A program made the position numbers and the translations under genes. The notes under the pieces were generated by a model. It saw only the letters and a list, made by a program, of their open reading frames with translations, did not search any database and was not told the origin of the DNA. From Clostridiales bacterium (GTDB lineage Bacteria; Bacillota; Clostridia; Christensenellales; QALW01): a DNA stretch of 24,550 nucleotides. This document shows, piece after piece, positions 14,998 through 22,157 of the stretch. How positions within the stretch are numbered: position 1 is the first letter of the stretch; every line of letters begins with the position of its first letter. The stretch spans positions 1 to 24,550 of the forward strand of contig JAHAAN010000040.1 of assembly GCA_018376855.1 (NCBI GenBank), read 5' to 3'.

Positions 14998-15249
14998 TGT
15001 CAAGGGGGCGAGGGGGATTGCCAATTGCAGAATGCAAATTCCCCCTTACGCCCCCTTAACGATCCCCCATAACCCCTTGAAGCGCCTGTTTGGTACGGTG
15101 GGAAAAGAAGATTTTGAGTAGGAAAGTTGTTTTTGTAGTTGTTTTAGTTTGGCAGTGCAAAAAAAAAAAAGCCAAGCTTTTCGCGCTTAAACCGAGGGGG
15201 CGCAGGCGCACGCGCCCCTTGCAGCGGCCACTATACCGCGGCCGCTTTT
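14998..15249. repeat. Composite repeat unit 2 (X complete, Y mostly deleted, Z short)
   Basis: X2 (14998-15126) keeps the stem AAGGGGGCG (15002-15010) with CGCCCCCTT (15049-15057), with an inner GGGGGATTGC/GCAAATTCCCCC pairing. Only a Y remnant (AGTTTGGCAGTGC) survives, followed by a 12-A run at 15159-15170. Z2 (15171-15249) has a shortened GGGGCGC/GCGCCCC hairpin and ends in AGCGGCC/GGCCGCT plus T. Confidence 0.78.
15223..15249 (+). terminator. Terminator-like hairpin closing module Z2
   Basis: AGCGGCC (15223-15229) pairs with GGCCGCT (15240-15246), followed by a short T run (15246-15249). It is the counterpart of the hairpin ending Z1 and keeps the same ACTATAC loop core. Confidence 0.45.
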
Positions 15250-15489
15250 AATGCAGTGGGAAAGAAAGTTTTGAACAAAAAATTTTACCGACAATAATCG
15301 ACAAACAAAAAGTTTGGTGCTGCACAACAGCTGCAATAAGGCGGCAAACCCAAGCGCAATCATTGCGCTTGGGTTCTGAAGTCGCCCCGACGCTATTGTA
15401 AGAAAAGAAGCCGATTCTTTCGCGCTCAAACTAAGGGGGCGCACTGCGGAACAATAGCGCAACGCGCTTTTGTTTGGCGCCCCCTTATA
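15246..15489. repeat. Composite repeat unit 3 (partial X, Y with new hairpin, Z)
   Basis: X3 keeps only its 3' end (15246-15283). Y2 (15284-15392) keeps the outer GGCG (15340-15343)/CGCC (15383-15386) and the flanking TGAAGTCGCCCC, but its inner arm is a different perfect 14-bp inverted repeat (15347-15360 with 15362-15375). Z3 (15406-15489) is closed by AAGGGGGCGC (15433-15442) with GCGCCCCCTT (15477-15486) and shares a long near-identical core with Z1. Confidence 0.8.
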
Positions 15490-15518
15490 AACAATATGAT
15501 TAATTCGCTTTGCTCCGC

Positions 15519-15558
15519 AAAAAAACACCCGCTGAAAATGAAATGACTTCTCAGCGGG
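15519..15558 (-). terminator. Rho-independent terminator of the heat-shock operon
   Basis: CCCGCTGA (15528-15535) pairs with TCAGCGGG (15551-15558). On the minus strand a run of seven T follows shortly after the stem. It sits about 33 bp after the dnaJ stop. Confidence 0.75.
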
Positions 15559-15590
15559 ATTCCTTATATTCTATGACCGACTGCTCGGAT

Positions 15591-16718
15591 TCAACGGAAC
15601 AAGCCTTTTTTCTTTTCGCCGCCTTCCACGCCGCGGAGGTTATCGTCAAACGCCTTGAGCAGCTCCTTTTGCTTCGCTGTCAGTCGCTTCGGCACCTCTA
15701 CGTCCACAGTGATGTACAGGTCGCCTTTATCCTTACTCTGAAGCTTTTGAATGCCCTTGCCGCGAATGCGGAAAATCGTTCCCGGCTGCGTTCCCTCCGG
15801 AATTTTATACTTGATATTCTCCTCCAGCGTGGGAACCTCCACCTCCGCGCCAAGCGCTGCGGAAGCAAAGCCGGTTTTGTAATTCATGTACAGATCGGCG
15901 CCTACGCGCTTAAACAGCTTATGAGGCTTCACCGTTACATAAACATACAAATCGCCCGTCGCTCCTCCGCGCTTTCCATGCTCGCCCTCGCCGCGCAGCG
16001 TGATCGCCTGCCCGTTATCAATGCCAGCCGGAATACTCACATTCAGCTTTCTGGCACGGCGAATGCGCCCGCGCCCAGTGCACCGTTTGCAGGGCGATTT
16101 AATGATCTTCCCCGTTCCGTGGCAAGCGCTGCACGGCTGTGTGGAAGCAAAGCTGCCGAACATCGTGTTCTGCGTGGTGCGAATCTGCCCCGTACCTTTG
16201 CAGACAGAACAGGTCTCCGCGCTCGTACCCGGTTCCGCCCCTGTGCCCTTGCAGGCGTCGCAGGCCTCCTCCCGCACGATGTTAATTTCCTTTTTTACAC
16301 CGAAGGCTGCTTCCTCAAAGGTAATATCAATATCATAGCGAAGATCGTTGCCGCGCACCGGCCCGTTTGAACCACGCCGACCTCCTCCGAAGATGCCGCC
16401 GTCCCCAAAAATGCTGCCGAAGATATCCTCAAAGCCGCCGCTGCCGCTAAAGCCACCGCCGAAGCCGCTGCCGCCGCCAAAGCCGCCCTGCGAGGGATCC
16501 TCATGCCCGAACTGATCGTAGCGCGCGCGCTTTTGATCGTCGCTTAGCACTTCATAAGCTTCGTTGGCTTCCTTAAATTTGACCTCTGCCTCCGGATTAT
16601 CCGGATTCATATCCGGATGATACTTTTTCGCCAACTTGCGGTATGCGCTCTTGATCTCGTCGGCGCTCGCAGTCTTAGAAACGCCCAGCACCTCATAGTA
16701 ATCTCTTTTTTCTGCCAC
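15591..16718 (-). CDS. dnaJ: Chaperone DnaJ (Hsp40)
   Basis: 375 aa co-chaperone that stimulates DnaK ATPase and delivers clients. The J domain (1-72) has the HPD motif at 34-36. A Gly/Phe-rich linker (76-115) follows. The zinc domain has four CxxCxGxG repeats at Cys153/156, 170/173, 196/199 and 210/213. Two C-terminal substrate-binding domains complete a full-length type I DnaJ. The start is GTG at 16718, giving the expected M-A-E-K-R-D-Y-Y-E-V; AGGGG lies close upstream, so initiation may be weaker than for dnaK. The gene is separated from dnaK by 131 bp containing a stable stem-loop. Confidence 0.98.
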   Translation of the reverse strand: MAEKRDYYEVLGVSKTASADEIKSAYRKLAKKYHPDMNPDNPEAEVKFKEANEAYEVLSDDQKRARYDQFGHEDPSQGGFGGGSGFGGGFSGSGGFEDIFGSIFGDGGIFGGGRRGSNGPVRGNDLRYDIDITFEEAAFGVKKEINIVREEACDACKGTGAEPGTSAETCSVCKGTGQIRTTQNTMFGSFASTQPCSACHGTGKIIKSPCKRCTGRGRIRRARKLNVSIPAGIDNGQAITLRGEGEHGKRGGATGDLYVYVTVKPHKLFKRVGADLYMNYKTGFASAALGAEVEVPTLEENIKYKIPEGTQPGTIFRIRGKGIQKLQSKDKGDLYITVDVEVPKRLTAKQKELLKAFDDNLRGVEGGEKKKGLFR

Positions 16719-16795
16719 TTTCCCCTACATCCTTTCCTCGGATGCAGCCGCACGGCTCCTCCTGCCGCGCCGCCGCCCGCTTCACCGTGAAAACA

Positions 16796-16828
16796 GCGCG
16801 AAGGCAGACTTGCGTCTGCCTTACGCGC
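16796..16828 (-). terminator. Stable stem-loop between dnaK and dnaJ
   Basis: GCGCG (16796-16800) plus AAGGCAGAC (16801-16809) pairs with GTCTGCCTT (16814-16822) plus CGCGC (16824-16828), with a tetraloop and one bulged A. On the minus strand it is followed by TGTTTTC, a weak U-run. It may partly terminate, or mark an mRNA processing or stability boundary that lowers dnaJ relative to dnaK. Confidence 0.55.
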
Positions 16829-16849
16829 GCTCTTTACAGCGGGAATTGA

Positions 16850-18700
16850 TTATTTCTTATCGTCGTCGTCAACAACCTCGTAATCCGCATCGTAAACCTT
16901 GCTGTCCGCAGAGGCGCCTTCACCGCCGGCCTGCTGTTGCTGCTGACCCGCATCGCCCTGCGCTTGCTGCGCCTGCTGATACACCTTGCCGAACACCTCA
17001 TAGGAAACGTTCGTCAGCTTTTCCGAAGCCGCTTTAATGGCATCGTCGTCCGTGCCCTCCAGCGCTTTCTTGAGTGCGTCAAGCTCGGTCTGCACCTTTG
17101 CGGAATCCTCTGCCGGAATCTTATCGCCAAGCTCTTTAAGCGTATGCTCTGTCTGATACACCAGCGAATCCGCTTTATTGCGCTCCTCAATGGCTTCCTT
17201 CTTCTTTTTATCCTCTGCGGCGAATTGCTCCGCTTCTTTTACCGCCTTTTCGATCTCGCTGTCGGAAAGGTTAGTGCTGGCAGTGATCGTGATCTTCTGC
17301 TCCTTGCCTGTGCCCAGATCCTTTGCCGAAACGTGAACGATGCCGTTCGCGTCGATATCAAAGGTAACTTCGATCTGCGGAACGCCTCTGGGCGCAGCGG
17401 GAATCCCGTCAAGCGTAAAGTTGCCCAACGTTTTATTATAGGCCGCCATTTCACGCTCGCCCTGAAGCACATGGATGCCCACCGCCGTTTGGCCGTCCGC
17501 CGCAGTGGAGAACACCTGGCTCTTCTTGGTCGGGATCGTCGTATTGCGTTCGATCAGCTTTGTAAACACCCCGCCCAGCGTTTCAATGCCCAAAGAGAGC
17601 GGCGTAACGTCAAGCAGCAGCACGTCGTGCACCTCTCCGCCGAGAACACCGGCCTGAATCGCCGCACCGACTGCAACGCATTCATCCGGATTGATGCCCT
17701 TATAAGGCTCCTTGCCGGTAGCATCCTTTACGGCCGCCTGCACCGCGGGGATACGGGTGGAACCGCCCACCAGAATCACGCGGTCGATCTGATTGAGCGT
17801 TAAGCCGGAATCCTTAAGCGCTTTGTTCACAGGGTCGATCGTGGCCTGCACCAGATCGCGCGTCATCTCGTCAAAGCGTGCGCGGGTCAGCGTCATTTCA
17901 AGGTGAACCGGCTCGCCGTCCACAAAGGAGATATACGGCAGGCTGATGTTCGTGCTCATTACGCCGGAAAGATCGATCTTCGCCTTCTCCGCCGCTTCCT
18001 TCAGGCGCTGCATCGCCTTTTTATCCTTGGAAAGATCCGCGCCGTTGGATTTTTTGAATTCCTGAACCATCCAATCAATAATGCGGTTGTCAAAGTCGTC
18101 GCCGCCCAAACGGGTATTGCCGTTGGTAGCCAGCACCTCGAACACGCCGTCCCCGATCTCCAAAATGGAAACGTCGAACGTACCGCCGCCGAGATCGTAT
18201 ACCAATATTTTATGGTTGCCGTCCTTATCCAAGCCGTAAGCCAAGGAAGCCGCCGTCGGCTCGTTAATGATTCTGAGCACCTCAAGGCCGGCAATCTTGC
18301 CCGCATCCTTTGTGGACTGACGCTGCGAATCAGAGAAATATGCCGGAACCGTAATAACCGCCTGCGTAACCGGCTGCCCTAAATAGCTTTCCGCATCCGC
18401 CTTCAGCTTTTGCAGGATCATTGCGGAAATTTCCTGCGGCGTATACTCCTTGCCGCCCAGCTTTGCCTTATAGTTGGTTCCCATTTCGCGTTTGATGGAG
18501 ATCACGGTATTCTCCGCGTTTGTAACCGCCTGACGCTTTGCGATCGCGCCGACCAAGCGCTCGCCTTCTTTATTCAAGGCCACGACGCTCGGCGTCGTTC
18601 TGTTGCCTTCCGAGTTAGGGATCACGATCGGCTCTCCGCCTTCCATGACCGCCACACAAGAGTTTGTTGTGCCCAAATCTATACCGATAATTTTTCCCAT
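16850..18700 (-). CDS. dnaK: Chaperone DnaK (Hsp70)
   Basis: 616 aa ATP-dependent chaperone. The nucleotide-binding domain opens with I-I-G-I-D-L-G-T-T-N-S-C-V-A-V and carries the phosphate-2 loop D-L-G-G-G-T-F-D-V-S. The substrate-binding domain includes the V-L-L-L-D-V-T-P-L-S-L-G-I-E-T linker. The helical lid ends in a Gln-rich stretch and an acidic E-V-V-D-D-D-D-K-K tail like the EEVD-type ends of the family. Length is typical for Gram-positives. AGGAGG lies 7 nt upstream of the ATG. It is the third gene of the CIRCE-controlled operon. Confidence 0.99.
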   Translation of the reverse strand: MGKIIGIDLGTTNSCVAVMEGGEPIVIPNSEGNRTTPSVVALNKEGERLVGAIAKRQAVTNAENTVISIKREMGTNYKAKLGGKEYTPQEISAMILQKLKADAESYLGQPVTQAVITVPAYFSDSQRQSTKDAGKIAGLEVLRIINEPTAASLAYGLDKDGNHKILVYDLGGGTFDVSILEIGDGVFEVLATNGNTRLGGDDFDNRIIDWMVQEFKKSNGADLSKDKKAMQRLKEAAEKAKIDLSGVMSTNISLPYISFVDGEPVHLEMTLTRARFDEMTRDLVQATIDPVNKALKDSGLTLNQIDRVILVGGSTRIPAVQAAVKDATGKEPYKGINPDECVAVGAAIQAGVLGGEVHDVLLLDVTPLSLGIETLGGVFTKLIERNTTIPTKKSQVFSTAADGQTAVGIHVLQGEREMAAYNKTLGNFTLDGIPAAPRGVPQIEVTFDIDANGIVHVSAKDLGTGKEQKITITASTNLSDSEIEKAVKEAEQFAAEDKKKKEAIEERNKADSLVYQTEHTLKELGDKIPAEDSAKVQTELDALKKALEGTDDDAIKAASEKLTNVSYEVFGKVYQQAQQAQGDAGQQQQQAGGEGASADSKVYDADYEVVDDDDKK

Positions 18701-18770
18701 AATAAAGCCTCCTGAAAAAATATTCTTGATTGATTTTCATTTATATGAAACGGCCCGCAGGCCGGTTTCG

Positions 18771-19284
18771 TCATTCCGCCACTTTGACCATCGTATAGCG
18801 AAGCATTTTCTCGCCGATGCGATAGCCCTTCATCAGCACCTCGGTGATCTCGCCGGACTTTTGGCCTTCCTGCGCCGGCTCCTGCACCACAGCGTTATGT
18901 AGGTTGGGATCAAACGCCTCCCCTTCCGCGCCGACTTCTTCAACGCCCAGCTTTTTAAGCGCCTCGTCGGCCTGCTTTCTGACCAGCTTAAGCCCCTCCA
19001 GCACCGCGTTTTGCTCCTTACAGCTGGCAATGGCTCTGTCGATATTATCAATCACAGGCAAAAAGGCTTTAATGGCCTCAGCCTTGCCGTCGGAAAGCGC
19101 ATCCGCATACACATTGGCACTGCGTTTTCTGTAATTATCGAAATCCGCCTGCACCTGTTTGGCAACATTGATGTAATAGTTACACCTGAGGAGCATCCGC
19201 ATAATCACTCTGCGCTTCCTGCTCCTGCTGCGCGGCCTGCTCCTTAGCCGTCTCCTGCTCCGCCTCATTTTTCTTCTTGCTCAT
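18771..19284 (-). CDS. grpE: GrpE nucleotide exchange factor, reading frame interrupted near the N-terminus
   Basis: GrpE releases ADP from DnaK. The start expected from position and ribosome site (AGGA, 8 nt) is ATG 19284. It gives an Lys/Glu/Gln-rich tail (M-S-K-K-K-N-E-A-E-Q-E-T) that stops at TAA 19180-19182 after 34 codons. The GrpE body continues in another frame with Y-Y-I-N-V-A-K-Q-V-Q-A-D-F-D-N-Y-R-K-R, the long dimer helix, and the beta domain ending M-V-K-V-A-E. Dropping the T of the GTGTAAC context joins the frames into a 170-aa protein of normal size. Otherwise translation must begin within the second frame (ATG at about 19202 or 19196, poor ribosome sites). The start overlaps the hrcA end by 20 bp. 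It could be a sequencing error, a real mutation or recoding. Confidence 0.9.
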
Positions 19285-20347
19285 GTTCTTCTTCCTGCCC
19301 TTCCCGCAGACCCGCGCCCCGGCTGAGCTGTGTCAGCACCTCGGAAAGCGAACCCGACATATAGTTTAACACTTTGATTACTTTATCATACTTCATGCGC
19401 ACCGGTCCGATCACGCCGATCGTACCCATGTTCTCATCGCCGATTTTATAGGTGGCCGTAACAAGGCTGCAATCCTTCATGCCGCTTTCGCCGTTTTCAG
19501 CGCCGATGCGAACTTTAAGCTCCACATCGGAGGATTCCAGCAGCAGGCTGCCCATGCGATCCTTCGCCTCCAACAGCGAAAGCACGTCCTTGGCGCGTTC
19601 CACATCGTTATATTCAGGGTGGCTCAGCAGCCGTGCCGCCCCCTCCACCTGAATCTCCGGCGCGGTATCCGCGCACAGATGCGCGCGCAGGATCTCCACG
19701 ATCTGGTGGAACAGTGCGCGCTGCCCTTTCATTTCTTCAACGATCTCGCGCTCAAGCCCCAGCTCCGCCTGCGTAATATAGCGCCCCGCAAATAAGCGGT
19801 TGAGCACCTTGGAAAGATCGTTCAGCTCATCGGGACTGGGATTACCCTCCAGCGCAATGGGCGTATCTTTAATGATGCCCGCATCCGTAATGATGACCGC
19901 CAGCGCGCTGCCCGGCGTGATCGGCACCAGCTGGATATAACGAATCGTAACCGCATGCAGCTGCGGCGCCATCACCAGCGAAACATATTCCGTGGCGTTG
20001 CTGATCGCCCGTGCCGCCGCGCGGAGAATGCTCTCCGTCTGCACCATTTTACGGTCGTAATAATGGCAGACATAATCCAGCTCGCCCTCCGAAAGCGAAG
20101 TCAGCTCCATCAGGCTGTCCACATACAGGCGAAAGGCTTTATCCGAAGGAATGCGCCCCGCCGAGGTATGCGGCTGCTCCAAATACCCCATATTCTCCAG
20201 CTCGTTCATTTCGTTGCGTATCGTGGCCGGACTGATCTTAACGCCCATATGATCCGCAATGGTCTTAGAGCCTACCGGCATAGCGGTTGAAATATAATCG
20301 TCAATGATCGTGCGCAGAATTTTCTTTTTGCGCTCGGAAAGCTCCAC
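19265..20347 (-). CDS. hrcA: Heat-inducible transcription repressor HrcA
   Basis: 360 aa repressor that binds CIRCE and needs GroEL for activity. The N-terminal winged helix has K-I-S-P-A-T-I-R-N-E-M-N-E-L-E-N-M-G-Y-L, followed by the hallmark Q-P-H-T-S-A-G-R-I-P-S-D. The GAF-like effector and dimerisation domain follows and includes G-T-I-G-V-I-G-P-V-R-M near 310. The end is Glu-rich. The start is GTG at 20347, with a weak GGTGA-type ribosome site. It is the first gene of the heat-shock operon and controls itself through the operator at 20404-20430. Confidence 0.98.
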   Translation of the reverse strand: MELSERKKKILRTIIDDYISTAMPVGSKTIADHMGVKISPATIRNEMNELENMGYLEQPHTSAGRIPSDKAFRLYVDSLMELTSLSEGELDYVCHYYDRKMVQTESILRAAARAISNATEYVSLVMAPQLHAVTIRYIQLVPITPGSALAVIITDAGIIKDTPIALEGNPSPDELNDLSKVLNRLFAGRYITQAELGLEREIVEEMKGQRALFHQIVEILRAHLCADTAPEIQVEGAARLLSHPEYNDVERAKDVLSLLEAKDRMGSLLLESSDVELKVRIGAENGESGMKDCSLVTATYKIGDENMGTIGVIGPVRMKYDKVIKVLNYMSGSLSEVLTQLSRGAGLREGQEEEHEQEEK

Positions 20348-20403
20348 CGTTCATCACCGTGCCTTTCATCCTGCGCGGAAACTTTCAAATCACCCGGCTC
20401 TTA

Positions 20404-20430
20404 TTAGCACTCTCTTTCATCGAGTGCTAA
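20404..20430 (-). promoter_or_regulatory. CIRCE operator
   Basis: Perfect TTAGCACTC (20404-20412), 9-bp spacer, GAGTGCTAA (20422-20430). This is the consensus HrcA site, placed between the promoter and hrcA so that HrcA blocks transcription of the whole hrcA-grpE-dnaK-dnaJ operon at normal temperature. Confidence 0.98.
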
Positions 20431-20440
20431 CTTTATTGAA

Positions 20441-20469
20441 AGGATAGCACTACAACAAACATTTGTCAA
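20441..20469 (-). promoter_or_regulatory. Heat-shock operon promoter
   Basis: On the minus strand -35 TTGACA (20464-20469), 17-bp spacer and -10 TATCCT (20441-20446), a sigma-A promoter ending 11 bp before CIRCE. This is the usual class I heat-shock arrangement. Confidence 0.85.
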
Positions 20470-20576
20470 CTATAAATGCAGAATATTTAAAGAATTTTCT
20501 GTGAATAGAAAATGAATACCGATCTTTCGGCAGAAAGCACGCTTTTTTACGGACCGAAACACCGCGCCATGTTATC

Positions 20577-20606
20577 TTGAAAAAAACGACATGCCTATGG
20601 TATAAT
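20577..20606 (+). promoter_or_regulatory. Promoter of the hypothetical gene at 20720
   Basis: -35 TTGAAA (20577-20582), 18-bp spacer and -10 TATAAT (20601-20606) on the plus strand, diverging from the heat-shock promoter. It leaves a leader of about 105 nt before the start codon, in which no known riboswitch motif is visible. Confidence 0.65.
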
Positions 20607-20719
20607 TAAAAATAACGACAAACAGGAAACGGCCATTTTTAAGGTCATATGGGCGCCGGCAAAATCATGACCGCAGAAACATTGAACGCTGCGTATTAAA
20701 TCCGGAAAGGAAAAAAGCT

Positions 20720-21088
20720 GTGAACAAAATAGCGATTTGCGATATTCTTGACATTACTGACAGCAGACTCATCTACCGTAACGAAACGGGCGGCTCTGCT
20801 TTTATCGAGCTGGCTCTGTGTGCGGAGAGGCACGAAAAAGAATGCGGCATCACGGTCAAGTCGGGAGAGCTGAGATCCGTCGGAGAGCGGTCATTCGGCG
20901 AACAGGCTTATTACGAACTCTATGACGCCGAACATACGCGCCTTTTTCTCGAACTGCGAACAAGCAAAATAAAAAAGCTGCTATCCAAAGCGTTCGGCTG
21001 GAATTTTCACGCAAAAGAATTCGCGCTGTTTTATTCCGTTCAGAAGCGGCTGAACGCTCACGGCTGGACAACATTGGATCTATCGTAA
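20720..21088 (+). CDS. Conserved-looking hypothetical protein
   Basis: 122 aa, family not recognised. The GTG start at 20720 has AAAGGA 8 nt upstream and a good promoter ahead, so the gene is probably real. The protein is soluble, without signal peptide or membrane helix, of mixed alpha/beta character. It has an acidic N-terminal half and a basic helix (R-T-S-K-I-K-K-L-L-S-K-A-F-G-W) near 95. It stands alone between the heat-shock operon and a hairpin repeat, reading opposite to its neighbours, and context gives no function. Confidence 0.7.
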   Translation: MNKIAICDILDITDSRLIYRNETGGSAFIELALCAERHEKECGITVKSGELRSVGERSFGEQAYYELYDAEHTRLFLELRTSKIKKLLSKAFGWNFHAKEFALFYSVQKRLNAHGWTTLDLS

Positions 21089-21149
21089 AATTCATTCCAC
21101 GCTTTTTACATAACAGAAAGACATTTTAAAATAATATGAGCAAAAAGGC

Positions 21150-21245
21150 TGAAAAACGCAACAACATTTGCCGCTGACAGGGCGTCGGAAGGAGAACGAA
21201 CCGCCGCGGAAGGAGGCGGTTCGGGCGCGAAAGTCGCCCCGTTGC
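21150..21245. repeat. Diverged, isolated Y-type hairpin repeat
   Basis: The outer stem GGGCG (21180-21184)/CGCCC (21235-21239) encloses a perfect 9-bp stem, CGAACCGCC (21197-21205) with GGCGGTTCG (21215-21223). The flanks TCGGAAGG and GAAAGTCGCCCC match those of Y1 and Y2 in the 14.6-15.4 kb array, and TTTGCCGCTG upstream resembles TTTGGCGCTG there. It lies between convergent genes and could act as a bidirectional terminator. Confidence 0.6.
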
Positions 21246-21293
21246 GGTTAAATAAAAAATGTTTCTTTTGTTTTTATCGGTTTCAAGCCTTTT

Positions 21294-22109
21294 TTATTTA
21301 GCATTCACTTCTGCCATCAACTGCTTCAGGGCATGATAGCTTTCCAGCAGCTCATCGGGATGCCGAAAACAATGGTCATAGACCTCCAGCATTACAGCGC
21401 CGTCATAACCGATCCGGCGCAGCTGCTCAAACAGGAACGCAAAATCCACCTGCCCTTTTAACGGCAGGCACAGCGAGCCCTCCTCATCAAAATCGCAGAT
21501 ATGCACATTTTGCAGCCGTCCACCCGCCATATGACGCAAATACTCCATATAATCGCAGCCGGACTGCATGGCCTGCTTAATATCCAGCGTGGTATAAAGC
21601 GGCCGGTCCGTATGCTGCGCAAGGCGGTCAATAAAATCCGGATGATTATAATGCGCCCAGTGCACGGTCTCCCATGTCAGCTTCATGCCGTATTGCCCGC
21701 ACAGTTCGGCAATCTGCTCGCTGCGGCGCGCAAAATTTTCGTAATTGGTATGATACTTCATATATTTGATCTGCGCGGGGCCGTGCAGCACATAACACTG
21801 CGCCCCCACCGCGCTTCCTACCCGCAGCGCCGACTCTAAAAGGGCAAACGCATCGTCCCGCTGGCGCTGCGAAAAGGAAAAAAGCTGCCCCTCATACTGT
21901 GTGTTAAGCGTATGCATAGAGCTAACGCGCACCCCTGTTTCGCGCTGCACATCGGCAAGCACACGGGCAAACGGTTCCCGGTATTCGCAAAACGTGGTCA
22001 AAAACACCTCGGCGCAGTCCACGCCGCTGCGGCCGATCCATGCAAGCGCATCCTCCGTGTTCATTTTTCCGTTTAAAGACGCCGTTGAAATTCCCAGCTG
22101 CATCGCCAT
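21294..22109 (-). CDS. Sugar phosphate isomerase/epimerase-like TIM-barrel protein
   Basis: 271 aa from the ATG at 22109, which has GGAAGG 5 nt upstream. The frame opens at 22127, but that ATG lacks a ribosome site. The fold is xylose isomerase-like (AP-endonuclease-2 superfamily). Candidate metal-binding residues on strand ends are the Glu of T-W-E-T-V-H, the Asp of T-T-L-D-I-K, the His of N-V-H-I-C-D and the Glu of M-L-E-V-Y-D-H. Family members isomerise or epimerise sugars and sugar acids or dehydrate cyclitols, so the substrate is open. It lies 48 bp downstream of the YfbR-like gene, probably in one transcript. Confidence 0.85.
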   Translation of the reverse strand: MAMQLGISTASLNGKMNTEDALAWIGRSGVDCAEVFLTTFCEYREPFARVLADVQRETGVRVSSMHTLNTQYEGQLFSFSQRQRDDAFALLESALRVGSAVGAQCYVLHGPAQIKYMKYHTNYENFARRSEQIAELCGQYGMKLTWETVHWAHYNHPDFIDRLAQHTDRPLYTTLDIKQAMQSGCDYMEYLRHMAGGRLQNVHICDFDEEGSLCLPLKGQVDFAFLFEQLRRIGYDGAVMLEVYDHCFRHPDELLESYHALKQLMAEVNAK

Positions 22110-22157
22110 TATATCCTTCCTTTTCATGTAATATTCATATTAAGAAGAACGAATTTG

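Noticed and set aside
14436..15489. CRISPR array or retron as explanation of the repeats
   Set aside because: Repeats are long, degenerate and variably spaced, with no unique spacers, and no cas or reverse-transcriptase gene is present nearby.
14615..15528. Several open frames of 79-113 codons on both strands in the repeat array
   Set aside because: They overlap the X-Y-Z inverted repeats, lack ribosome sites, have Ser/Arg/Cys-rich low-quality composition, and differ in frame between copies of the same module.
19180..19202. Programmed +1 frameshift in grpE like that of prfB
   Set aside because: The codon before the stop is GTG, which cannot re-pair in the +1 frame (TGT), and no internal ribosome-site stimulator is placed as in prfB. 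Error or mutation is more likely.
20649..20699. 16-codon frame (M-G-A-G-K-I-M...) in the leader of the hypothetical gene
   Set aside because: Ribosome site is weak and badly spaced, the peptide has no leader-peptide signature, and frames of this length arise by chance.
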